From positions 1-64,000 of the forward strand of contig JAHLEZ010000041.1 in assembly GCA_020726505.1 (NCBI GenBank): a stretch of 64,000 nt of DNA. The letters run 5' to 3'. Source of the DNA: Leptodontidium sp. MPI-SDFR-AT-0119 (taxonomy: Eukaryota; Ascomycota; Leotiomycetes; Helotiales; Leptodontidiaceae). Each line of letters opens with the position of its first letter. Position 1 is the first letter of the stretch. Position numbers and translations under genes: made by a program. This document shows, in pieces, positions 36,401 to 46,767 of this stretch. Under the pieces are notes generated by a model. The model searched no databases and was not told the DNA's origin. It saw only the letters and a program-made list of their open reading frames with translations.

Positions 36401-38755
36401 ATCTGACAGAGATATGGTCAAGCTTAAAGCTCAGGTGAGATCGACTGAAGACGCAGCTGAAGACTTGACAAGAAAAACAGGGGACTTCGCCCTCTACGGT
36501 AAGAGCCATCCAACTCGGGTGCATGAGAATGATGATATACTAAAAGGAATTCAAGGTTATTACTTCAAATCTGTTGGGATGTCTAATGTGGTACTTTTAA
36601 TGTGCTTCGCTGCCCTGTACTCGTTCTTCTTGACGTTCTCCCAATTCTGGTTGAAATGGTGGACAGAGTCACGACTCAACCAAACCTGGTTCTATATGGG
36701 AGGATACCTCATCATCGCATTTATAGCATGGTTGGCTACAAGTTGCCAGGCATGGTAGGAATTCGGGTAAAACATCCATATTTTACCTATACTGACAGTA
36801 AAAGGGCCACCGATATCGTCATTGCCACAAAATCAGGAGCTGTGCTTCACGATCGACTTTTGTCAGCCATCATAGGGTCCGCTACCAGCTCCAATTAGCA
36901 AAATTCCTGATCGTTCCAACGTACTGACAGGTGTAACAGGGCACCACTTTCATACTTCTCGGAGACAGACATTGGTGTCATACTCAATCGGTAATAATCA
37001 TCAATCTAAGCACACAAGTTCTGCGCTAACATTTGGTGGAGGTTCGGGCAAGACATCCAGCTAGTTGACAAGCAATTACCATCAGCACTTCAGTCAATCT
37101 TCGTTCGCAAGTCTCCTCTCTCGAATTCCAGTGCTCAATTCTAATCCTTAACAGAAGTTTTCAAGCTTTCGATGCAAGCAGCTCTGTTGTTCAGCTTGCA
37201 GAAGATCCTGATATTGACTCTGCCTTTTTGCTCGGCAATCGTGTACGTCGTGCAAAGATTATACCTGCGGACTTCTAGACAACTCCGTTTCATTGAGCTC
37301 GAGTCCAGATCTGCGGTATATTCGAGCTTCCTCGAAACCGTAAGTTACACCCCGCTGTTGAAGATTATCTAGTATCTGACAAGTGATAGGTGGAGGGCAC
37401 AGCAACAATCCGAGCATTCGGCTGGCAGCGCGAATTCGAACAAGAAAACGTTCGGCGCATGGACGAATCCCAAAAACCCTTCTACATTCTCCTCTGTCTC
37501 CAGAGATGGCTCAATATCGTCTTGGATCTTATCATAGCTAGTATAGCAACATGCGTCATTGGCCTTGCCGTTTATCTTCGCGGTACGACCACTGGTGCGG
37601 AAGTTGGTGTTGCTCTGAACTTGATTCTCGTCGCCAATTCGACTCTGCTTAAACTTGTGGAGAATTGGACTTCTCTCGAGATTTCTCTTGGCGCTATTTC
37701 GCGATTGAGGTCCACGGTAAGTGAGACGCCTCAGGAGGACAAGCTTTGGGAGACTTCTGTCCCTCCGGCCAGCTGGCCATCATCGGGGTTGATTGAGGTT
37801 GAGAACGTCACCGTGTCATACAAGTAAGTTCAGAATCCTGAGGTAAACTCGGTGTGGGGGTCGTTGAGCGCTGATTGCAAAAGTTCGAATGCCGTTGCTC
37901 TCAGGTGTATCAGCATGAAAATTCCAGCTGGCCAAAAGCTCCTCATATGTGGAAGGACCGGCAGGTAAGCATAATTTCAATCCAACATTCCTCAAATTAT
38001 TTGTCGGACCTCATGACTGATTTGTTATCCACTTCAGTGGAAAGAGCACCATTCTCCTAACCCTCCTCCACTTACTCGATTGCCAAAACGGTTCGATCAA
38101 GATCGATGGAATCGACATCTCGCAAGTTCCTCGATCAATCCTGCGCCAGCAGTGCTTCATCACTGTACCTCAAGACCCATTTGTATTTGTCGATGCCAGT
38201 CTCCGCTTCAACATCGACGCTTCGGAGACTTTATCAGACGATATCATCATCGCTGCTCTGGAGAAGACGCATCTCTGGGGACACTTCTCCATTCACTGGA
38301 AAGACCAACATGGCCGTGACTCGCCACTTCATGACATTAACGATTCATACATCAAAAACTTGAATCCGCTGGATTTACAACTCTCGGCTTTCCCCATACT
38401 GTCCTCCGGACAGATGCAACTCCTATCTCTAGCTCGTGCAATCCTTCGTACTCAATTAGAAACAACTTACTCTGATCAGACATCGCCATCAACTTCCTCA
38501 GCCCAGCCAAAACGAATCCTGCTATTAGATGAAGCTACGTCGTCGCTCGACCCAGAGACAGATTCCATCATGCAAGATGTAATACGCAAAGAGTTCACAG
38601 AGCGGGGTCATACGGTTATTGCTATTTCGCATAGACTAAGTGTACCTTCTCCGGGTAGTTCGAATGCTATGGCTTGGATCAAGGAGGGTAGGATTGAAAG
38701 AATGGGCAGTTTGGAAGATGTTATGTCGTCGAATAACCTGGGTCTGGAAGATTGA
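33466..38755 (+). CDS. ABCC-type multidrug-resistance ABC transporter (one frame break)
   Basis: An MRP/ABCC transporter with an extra N-terminal membrane domain, then TMD1-NBD1-TMD2-NBD2, about 1504 residues; likely exports conjugates or toxic compounds across the plasma or vacuolar membrane. Exons: 33466-33717, 33781-34312, 34374-34594, 34644-34923, 34977-35210, 35262-35532, 35533-35982, 36036-36198, 36256-36754, 36799-36876, 36940-36990, 37042-37106, 37155-37339, 37390-37823, 37884-37964, 38038-38755. NBD1 shows GRVGTGKTT, LSGGQRQR and VVLDDPFSALD; NBD2 shows GRTGSGKST, a degenerate LSSGQMQL, LLLDEATSSLD and SHRL. The intron at 37107 has a GC donor (GCAAGT). Between 35532 and 35533 the frame shifts, and only an implausible 17-nt intron would repair it. 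The start is tentative; the N-terminus may be longer. Confidence 0.8.
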
Positions 38756-39167
38756 AGGATGCGAGGGGTTTTGAATAGTGTCTAAACTTGAAAAGGGAAG
38801 CACTTGTACTACCGGATGGATGTATGCTACGTTTCAGGCTGGAACAGAAACATTAACTTCTCTAGTTCTCTTCTTCTTGAACTTTTATCGTATTAAATCC
38901 CTCCTGCCCGGAAGCCTTTTTATTTTGTTTTGACATATGCCTTGTCATTCAGGGTCTTATGCGGGATAACTTCGCAAGGTTGTCCCGGGCAAAAGTCGGC
39001 GCAAATTTCTGCTTCGAGATTTTCTAGCCCCACTCGCCGCTAAAAAAAGAAAAGGTACATTATGGAAAGGAACTCAAAATGAGAGAGAAAGCAAAATATA
39101 ATGTCCAGAGCGTTGGAAATGATGGATAAAGTGCAAGGATGCAAAAAGAAAAGTTAAGATGTGTTTA

Positions 39168-39257
39168 TTCCGGAACGGGGAATTGAACCCCGGTCTCCTG
39201 CGACCACTTTTATATATTTATGAGAGGCAGAAATGCTAGCCACTACACCATTCCGGA
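39168..39257 (-). tRNA. tRNA-Glu (CTC) with an 18-nt intron
   Basis: On the minus strand the acceptor stem TCCGGAA pairs with TTCCGGA, followed by discriminator A at 39168. The D-arm is TGGTGTAGTGGCTAGCA. The anticodon loop CTCTCA carries CTC at 39222-39224. An 18-nt AT-rich intron (39203-39220) sits one base 3' of the anticodon, the usual place. The T-arm is CCGGGGTTCAATTCCCCG. The mature RNA is 72 nt. It lies between the ABCC gene and the 5S rRNA gene. Confidence 0.92.
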
Positions 39258-39557
39258 TTGGATGATTTGATATGAGAAATGCTCTTGTTTCAATACACAA
39301 ACCCAATAGTGAGGTGTAGAAAAAGAAGGAAAAAAATATGCACTAGTTGATGTGAGGGGAAATTCCCCTATTCATGGAGGTTCAAGATATCCATATTTAC
39401 TACTGCGCCATACTTGTTGACATCCTGATTACAAAGCTTTCCTTCTTCCTTTCTCGCTCTTATTTCTTAATAGGAAGTTTCCAACTCAAAGCACCTTCGA
39501 TAACCATCCATGCATTATTTTCAACTTTTCCAAGGAAAGCAGCAAAACAAGGCAAAA

Positions 39558-39677
39558 AACATACAACAGTAGGGATTCGCTGGTGGTCACCCACCCAACT
39601 ACTGATCTACCGATCTGAGGCTTGTGTATGGCAGAGCGGACGGGATGCCCAATTCTCCTCAGTCTGTGGTCGTATGT
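39558..39677 (-). rRNA. Dispersed 5S rRNA gene
   Basis: The minus strand begins ACATACGACCACAGACTG and ends ACTGTTGTATGTT, so the terminal helix pairs fully. Inside are GGGCATCCCGTCCGCTCT, an A-box-like AAGCC, GTAGTTGGGTGGGTGACC and CCAGCGAATCCC, all conserved in filamentous-fungal 5S RNA. The length is 120 nt. Some loop bases differ from the usual sequence (GAGAATTGGGC in place of AAAACAGGGC), so it could be a slightly diverged copy or pseudogene. As in other ascomycetes, 5S genes are scattered rather than linked to the rDNA repeat. Confidence 0.8.
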
Positions 39678-39711
39678 GATAGACAGTGCATGATATATGT
39701 ACTTATATCAT

Positions 39712-39750
39712 AGAGCGGACAGGATCCCAAATCTTCTTAGCTTCTGGTCA
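39712..39750 (-). repeat. Truncated 5S rRNA fragment beside the 5S gene
   Basis: The plus strand AGAGCGGACAGGATCCCAAA followed by a diverged TTCTTAG...TGGTCA matches the 5' half of the adjacent 5S gene in inverse complement, with several transitions. It looks like a decayed tandem copy. Confidence 0.5.
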
Positions 39751-40755
39751 GGTTTCAGTGACCGAGGCTGAAGTCGCGATCCTAATCAGTGCTGCTTTAT
39801 GAGGAATTGACCGCTGCCGAAAAAAAAAAAGAGCCAATACCACTGCTGAAGCTTAGGCGCACAGCCCACAGCTGCGAGTTCTGAGGTCTAGGATGTAAGT
39901 TCAGGTGGCCCGAGCCGAATAATCTCAAGCTTAAGGAGGCTTAGAGCCTGCGCTACGGGGGAGTGCGTTGAAGAAGGGGGCGTTTATCGCACTTAACAGG
40001 ATATACCCTGCAGTTGGTAGACTTGATCTATTAATTACTGGTTGCATGACAAAAGCCGCGAGAGCTATTCACTCCGCATAAAAATTATACGATAGCAGAG
40101 ATTCTGTAAAGCCTTGAGATTCTGCCTATTGAAAAGCATACGGAGGCACAGCTGATATGTTTTGTCCACTGTTTTTGGCAGGAGGCCCTGGCAGTTGAGT
40201 GCTTTACTTGATCGGGTTGTAAACAAGCAGTGACTTTGGTACACACAAGCCACGGCGCCGAGTAGTTACTACTCTTATAGGGAAAGCTGCGAGGAGTCCA
40301 CAAAAACAGGGGACAAAACATACCAGCCGTACCTCCGTATGTCTTGTATTGAATAAATCACACTATCGTCTGGGAAAGCTAAGCTCTGTGCAAATGCTAA
40401 AAATGCCCTGCGCAGCAACATGATATGATATATTAGAATACAATTGTTATGATTGCTTTTAATCATTCAGCGGGGCGCAATTATGGCAGAGCTGACTTCA
40501 GAGACTAGGGCGAAGTACCACCACCGGCTAATGTCAGGAGTCAGAGTTGTGGAAGCAGGCCAAGGAGCGGCTCTTGAAATGCTGCGGCCCAGAAGGAACT
40601 CATAAAAGTCTTGGCAAACTAGCTGGGGCTAGCCTATCTGATTACAAAGCTTAGCTTCTCCGCAACCACGCTGAAGCGCGTACCTCTAGTCTAGTTGGTG
40701 TTAGACATCATCAATCATCAACCTCGCAAGGTCTGACTACCACTGTATTAGAGAA
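39751..40755. other. Intergenic, decayed DNA
   Basis: About 1 kb without a credible gene. Short frames appear but none has a recognisable motif. An A-tract lies near 39820. The region ends upstream of a HET pseudogene. Confidence 0.4.
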
Positions 40756-42063
40756 ATGCCACTCTGTCGAAGGTGTACCAGGGCGATAGAAGAAGTCTAT
40801 CCGCAAGACCTTGATACACGTCTCACCCAAGACGTAAAGGTCCGCCTTCCGATTCTTACGCAACTCGATATGCGGAGCTGTTGGGTATGTCTCAAGTTCT
40901 TGGAATGGTTGAAATTCGAGTATCCCAGTCTCTGCGACGACTGGAAAACAAAACCATTGGGTGTAAAATTCTTCCACCATGCCCATATTGTGCTCTCGAA
41001 ACAGGCCAACTTTCCCGCCCGTCTGTTTGTAGGCATTTGATTGGATGACAAATACTCCGACGACGACGAATTCTACCTGCTTGATCTAGCACTTATGCCA
41101 CCTAAAGGTATTGTTGATCGGAGGTCATGTTGAAGCTCTTGTCTTGGCTAATGTTAGCCTAGACTTCGCGATCTGGAGTGATGCTAAGCACACAATTCCA
41201 TCACCTGGCACATATAACTTCTCACTAGTCAAAGAGTGGGTCGACGCGTGCTGTAAAAGCCACAGGCAATACAACGAAAAAAAAGGAGAATTGGTATCCC
41301 ACTAGGCTTCTGCACATCACTTCCGGTGGCCAGCAGGTCAGACTGGTCATCTCCCAAGATCATGCTCCAAAAGGTCATTATATGACATTAAGCCATCGCT
41401 GGGGGGCAAGTCAATATACGAAACTCCTGACATCCACCATAGCGCAACTCCAAAAGGCCATTGCGGTTCCTGATCTTCCCCCTGCATTTCAGAATGCTAT
41501 CAAGATTGCAGCTTCCTTAGACACTCAGTATCTCTGGATTGATGGTCTATGTATCAAGCAGGATCCAGACGACCGCACGGACTGGGGGATCGAGGCTCTA
41601 ACCATGGGCAAAGTGTATGCGAATGCGTTCCTCAATATTTCTGCTACATTAGCTGTCGACGGTAGTGAAACGCTTTTCCATAATCAAGGATATGAGCCAT
41701 TCGGCCCATCCGAGATTGTGCTCAGGGTTGAAGGCAAACTAAAGAAATTCTATTTGTTGGATGGAGATATATGGACGGATGAAATCTCAAACGCTCCTCT
41801 CAGCAGTCGAGGTTGGGTTTTCCAAGAACGTTTTCTAGCTCGAAGAGTACTGCATTTTGGTAATAGACAGCTAGGATGGGAATGTCGACAATCAACAACA
41901 TTAGAAATGTTTCGGAAAGGATTGCCAGCCAGCCTAGGGACTCCTGTAACGAAGTCATCAGTTCATACCCAGCTCGCAAAATTAACCCACCACACGCGCC
42001 GTAGCTCGGTCCAAGATTTGCTGACTATTTGGCAACACATAGTCACGACATATTCACATTGTA
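40756..42063 (+). pseudogene. HET-domain pseudogene, left part
   Basis: The conserved N-terminus has CRRC and CWVC cysteine pairs; the HET core has MTLSHRWGASQ, LWIDGLCIKQDPDD and SSRGWVFQERFLARRVLHF. It is broken three times. An in-frame TGA stands at 41038-41040. A frame change occurs near an A8 run (41278-41285), before NWYPTRLLHIT can be read in the other frame. A Tc1/mariner-type element is inserted at 42064. Without the element, the frame would reach a TAA one codon after the target site. The lost gene would have been a HET protein of the group with an N-terminal zinc-like cysteine cluster. Confidence 0.75.
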
Positions 42064-43306
42064 CGAAAGGGGGTTGACAGTGGGTCTCGTACACCCTTGT
42101 AAGGCGGTGAGAATCATCGAAGCTCGTAGAACCTATGCCCCCTCAATTGATTTAATGACTGTGTAGTACTAATTTGATAAGCATCATCAAAATGCCTTGG
42201 ACACACGAAACACCAACTCGAGTGCGATTCAAAACCCTTTTAGATGAAGGCTACTCAATTCGTGGAGCTGCTCGAAAGCTTCAAATTCCGGCGTCTTTAG
42301 CACAATATTTTCTCAATAAACCCGATCGACAAGCAAAGCCTCCTAGTACGCTCCCGAAGATTTCTGAAGAGCAGATTCAAGAAATAATCAAGTGGTTTAC
42401 AGGCCATTATAATCGAAGGACTCTTCCTCTTAGTCGAATCCGTGAGCAATTCCACCTTGATTGCACAGACAGAACCCTCCTTCAAGCCTTCGAACGTCAC
42501 GGCTATCACTATCACGTTCCCGATTGTAAGCCTTTTATCTCAAAAGTAAATAAGCTTAAGCGTTAGAGCTTCTCGATTGCAAATTGGGACCGATCCAAAG
42601 AATACTGGCGACGAGGACGATTTACAGACGAAACAATCACTCGAACGGATATTCTTCGTAGACGAAAAGTCCTCCGAAAACGAGGGGAGAGAAGGAGACT
42701 TGATTGTATCCAATTCACATTTCGTTCGGGTCATAAATTAGTGATAGCATGGGCTATAATCGGGTACGGCTATAAATCGAAGATATACTTCTGTTTATAT
42801 GAAGGAGAAGGTAGAGGTTTCAATCAACGGAAGTACGCTGATCAGATCTTAAGAGGTCCGTTAAAGGAGATATTTGAGGAATCGGGAGACTTCTTTTGCG
42901 TGGAAGATAATAGTAGGGTTCATGGGAAAACTAATACAAAGCAAAATCACGGGCTTTGTAATGCTGTACTCTTAGAATGCTATATATACTCAATCGATTG
43001 GCCTCCTTGCTCGCCAGATTTGAATCCGATTAAGAATATTTGGAGAGTTCTAAAGCAAAAGCTACGCAATCGAAATCCCCATGGGGGCTGGACTTTAGAG
43101 GATTTGAAGGCAGCAATTCTAGATATCTGGGAGAACGAGATTTCTATCGAATTAATTAATAAATTCGTAGATACTATGCCAGAGAGAATAGCAAAAGTCA
43201 GACTCAGAAAGGGAGGGCCTTCAGGATGGTAAATCACTACTGTAAATAGCTATAGAATACGGCAGAATCAAGGGGGTGTACGAGACCCACTGTCAACCCC
43301 CTTTCG
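42064..43306. mobile_element. Tc1/mariner-superfamily DNA transposon, 1243 bp
   Basis: Inverted ends begin CGAAAGGGGGTTGACAGTGG and continue TCTCGTACACCC; the right end is their reverse complement. The element is flanked by TA (42062-42063 and 43307-43308), the target duplication of this superfamily. It encodes a single-frame transposase (42192-43232) in plus orientation. It is inserted in a HET pseudogene. Confidence 0.9.
42192..43232 (+). pseudogene. Inactive Tc1/mariner-type transposase
   Basis: A frame of 347 codons with an N-terminal helix-turn-helix (GYSIRGAARKLQIPASLAQY) and a DDE catalytic core. The first Asp is in FTDET (codon 42627), the second in VEDNSRVH. The third acidic residue should stand in NPI-E-NxW, but the sequence has NPIKNIW: AAG at 43032-43034 gives lysine, a single G-to-A change from GAG. 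A TAG stop lies at 42564-42566. Both defects predict no activity. The second and third catalytic positions are 41 residues apart, not the 34 of Tc1, so this belongs to a different subgroup. Confidence 0.85.
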
Positions 43307-44655
43307 TATATAACTACCGAAGAGCCCTTATGGCTCTTTTCTCAAGCAAGCAAGCAATCTACTTTGTCTTTAATGACGTGGTGTTCAACCACTGCGCTTC
43401 CTCTCTTCTGATTGGCTCACCTATTCTCACATTAATCATTAAAGCGTTTTAAGCCTATCTGATCTTTTTAAAGACAATGATCCGGGATCTTGGGTCTCGA
43501 TTCTGTGACATAAGAGACGAGCCACTCCGTCAGGCGGAAATCATTTAAAAGTGTACTGAATACGAATTCTGCGATGCCTTTTGAGCATAGCGATATTAAT
43601 GCGCTGAAAGCTGAGTAGATAGCCCAATTTCCCTCAGGCTATGGTCGTATGTGACTGCAATGAGACGTATTTAGGTCTAAGATCTTATTCACAAGGCAGT
43701 ATTCAACTCTGCCTTACCGTACTAGGTGAGACTGCTGTCTAAAGAAGGCTAATAGTGCCTGCTTTATTTAGCAGGCACAGATGTCCGCTGTAAGCGACAG
43801 TTGCGCACACTGTGATTCCTGCTACATTTTAGAAAACTCCACCAATAAATTTTCATTATTTGGCTCGGCCACAATTCCCTCAGCCTCGTTACTGACCCAG
43901 CACCTGTGCTCTCACCCTCCTTTCTCTTCATCCATAGCTTTGGACAACATCAGGCTACCATCAATTGCTCCATCAAAAGAATTCTTTTTGTCTTTGTTAT
44001 AGACGGTTTACCTTTTACCAAGATCTCCTCCTTCTCGTCATGTCCGAGCTCAGCAGAGCAGAGAGGATTCCCACAGGTAGCATTTCCCTTGCACTGGGAA
44101 GAGATGGTCTCATAAAGCGGCAAAAGAAAACTGCGAATGTTGACCTAAGTGACCTTTACACTACAGCGCTTCCTTAACTCCAACAGCCACTAACATCTCA
44201 AACAAAAAAATTCGCTGAGCTCAGAACCAGCTATGTCAGCGCTGTGCAAAGCTTGACATCAATAATTTGCTCTCAAGGCAACACAAAACTTGTCGAGGAC
44301 TACTAGTGACGAATCTAAGTACAGTTTCAGAATGGAAGGTTGAACAGCGTCTGCTGTGCAGCTTTCTGTATTCAACATTCTTATCCAAATGTTTGGTCCC
44401 TTCTAACAAGCAACCACTTCAGTTGTTCTCCTTGAACAGGATATTGTCCATGTGGTGGATATCAATTAATACCAATTTCTTAAGGCTAGATAGCAGCCAG
44501 AGATACATCGTCTCGCAGCCCGAGGGCCTCAATAGCCCTATTAGAATCATTGAGAAGAATATTAAGATTACGAGATCGTCAGAGATTGGATCAGCTTTTG
44601 CTGAAATCACCACACAGCATTATGCTCTGTTGGGGACGCTCCTTCTATTTCATCT
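43307..44655. other. Intergenic, decayed DNA with a 5S fragment
   Basis: No intact gene seen. The first bases complete the TA target duplication. A truncated 5S piece lies at 43618-43652. Frames at 43.8-44.6 kb are short and unrecognised; they may contain the lost N-terminal exons of the following HET pseudogene. Confidence 0.4.
43618..43652 (-). repeat. 5S rRNA-derived 5' fragment
   Basis: On the minus strand it reads ACATACGACCATAGCC, then TGAGGGAAATTGGGCTATC. This is the 5' end of 5S RNA up to GGGC, followed by TATC instead of ATCCCG. Similar pieces with the same junction occur at 54263 and 54646. Confidence 0.65.
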
Positions 44656-46187
44656 TTAAGACTCATTGATTGCAAGACTGGCAAGCTAGTCCTGGCAACA
44701 AATCACCCTTATGTGGCTTTGAGCTATGTGTGGGGATCGAATTCGGAGACTACTGAGGATCCGGACAAAACTACCAGAAAATCTCCCACGCATGATTAGA
44801 GACGCAATGATAGTAACAGAACGCCCGGACTTTTGATATCTTTGGGTTGATAGGTACTGCATTAACCAGCAATAGAAGGAAGATATGGCTGAATAGGTCA
44901 GGAAGATGGACTTGGACCTTGGTATACCAGAATGCTGAACTCATTATTGTTGCTGCTGCTGATGATGATCCGTCTCAGAGCCTCCCTAGAGTATGTGAAC
45001 GAAAAAATGTGTTTTATAATTTGACAACTTGCGCAAAGATTAGGGAAAGCTTCCTAATTTCTCTGAGTCCTCGTTTAAGTCAATCGCTACTTGTCACTAC
45101 ATGGATAACAAGAGCCTGGACATATCAGGAAGGCTTGTTGTCTAGGAGACGATTAGTATTTACAGAGAAGCAAATGTACTTCGAGTGCTACGGAATGTAA
45201 TGTTGTGAATTGATCAACCTTCTAATAGAGGAAATGCACAAGCAAGACATGCAAGGCTTCAATAGCATCTTTTGCGTAGACAACTGTGTGGGCATGTTTC
45301 CGAAGGGGGTAGGGAGCAGGAGTATTGAAGTTTTTCAACATATTGAAGAGTACTCGATGCGCAGTCTTGGGGACCCTACTGATATTTTAAGAGGTATGCT
45401 TGAGATCTTCAATGCGTTTGAAAGAGGTCGATTAGGTATCAAGCATTACTCTGGGATCCCGATCTTGCCATCGATGCCAGCAAGGGGCAAGCCGATTCAA
45501 GCATGGACGCCCGATATGGGATTTCTTGCTGGGATGTTCTGGGATTTGGAAGAACGAGCAGAGAGATGGCCTGGATTTCCGAGCTGGTCGTGGACTAGCT
45601 GGCATGGGCCAGTCACCTGGGCACATAATTACTGGCCATCAATCAAAGTCGATCCAGATGCTTAGCTAAGTATCAAGCTGATTAATGGGCGAGTGTTAAA
45701 ATGGGAAGCCTTCCAGGAATTTACTTCTACAGCCAACTTGGATTCACAGCTTTCCAACTTCATTTGCATCACGACATGGACCATACAAGTCCAAAAAAGA
45801 AGACGAGATCAACAAATAACAAAGATGAACACACAGAAAAAGTGGACTTAGAAGATGGAGGACACCTACACTAGAAATTCAAACCCACATCAAGCATTGA
45901 ACCACCACAAGGTCATATCTGTACAGGAATTATTCTGGGTCACTTTATTGCAGACATCTTCACAAGGCCACCTGGTCCTGCTATATTGGTTGTTTGTAAA
46001 ACGAATGATGCGGTGAAGCAAGTTTGTTTTAGTTTGGTAGATCAATCCGACTATGACAGGTATTGTAAGGACAACGTTCGCGACATGAATGAGGATGAGG
46101 ACAGATACCCGAATCTATGGACAGCTCCGATGGACCTCAAGCCTTTCCCCCTTGTCTCGTCTTGGGAAGAAATCTGGCTAGGATGAC
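44656..46187 (+). pseudogene. Second HET-domain pseudogene
   Basis: Reading through stops in one main frame shows VALSYVWGS, LPRMIRDAMIVTERPDF, YLWVDRYCINQQ, AELIIVAAADDDPS, TWITRAWTYQEGLLSRRRLVF and FPSWSWTSWHG, all landmarks of the HET subfamily with a LWVDRYCI core. Stop codons interrupt it: TGA after PDF, TAG after NQQ, TAG before VRKM, TAA after CYGM and TAG after VDPDA. Several replace an expected Gln or Arg codon (CAG or CGA), consistent with C-to-T mutation. The last frame (about 45986-46186) ends SSWEEIWLG. The gene is dead but still recognisable over its whole length. Confidence 0.7.
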
Positions 46188-46767
46188 ATATTAGTCCAGT
46201 CATGCCTGGACACAAGAGTGAGATCTCCATAGGCTTCGATTTCAATGGGTTTTCTGGTTCCTTCTGCATTTTAACAACTGAATCTGACTCTTCAATCCAG
46301 CAAATAATATGAACTTTTGGGAGAACTCTTGAATTCTATTCATATTGAGGCAGGGCAGGTTTGTCGAATGGGGAATCACGCTCACAGGGCTATTGTTCTC
46401 CTTTTGATTTTGCTGCCTCTTCATGTGTGATGGGGGGCAGTTTTCGGCGTTCTCGTCAAGCTATTGCTAAAGACGTTATGATAAATGGGAAGAAAAGTGC
46501 AAGAAGAAGAGGGAAAAGCTAAGCCTTTATACAACCGCAAATGTTTAAACTAGGGCTGAATCTGTAACGCAGCAACATTTGTCTTCAATTCGATCGAGAA
46601 TATGAGGGCGGAGAATAGAGAATAGAAAGTGTTTGCGTTCGACTGCTGGGGCCTTTCCACTCCTACCAATTTGTGCTGCCATCCATGCGCTGCATTACCA
46701 TTCCCTTCTACATCATCTCTTCATTGTGATACAACCGCTTATCGCGCTGATAGGTGACAAAATTTGT
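46188..46767. other. Intergenic between convergent genes
   Basis: About 580 bases with no gene seen. It should hold the terminator of the T5orf172 gene on its right. Confidence 0.45.

Noticed and set aside
43307..43560. Continuation of the HET gene to the right of the Tc1-like element
   Set aside because: With the element removed the frame meets TAA one codon beyond the target site and no HET motif follows.
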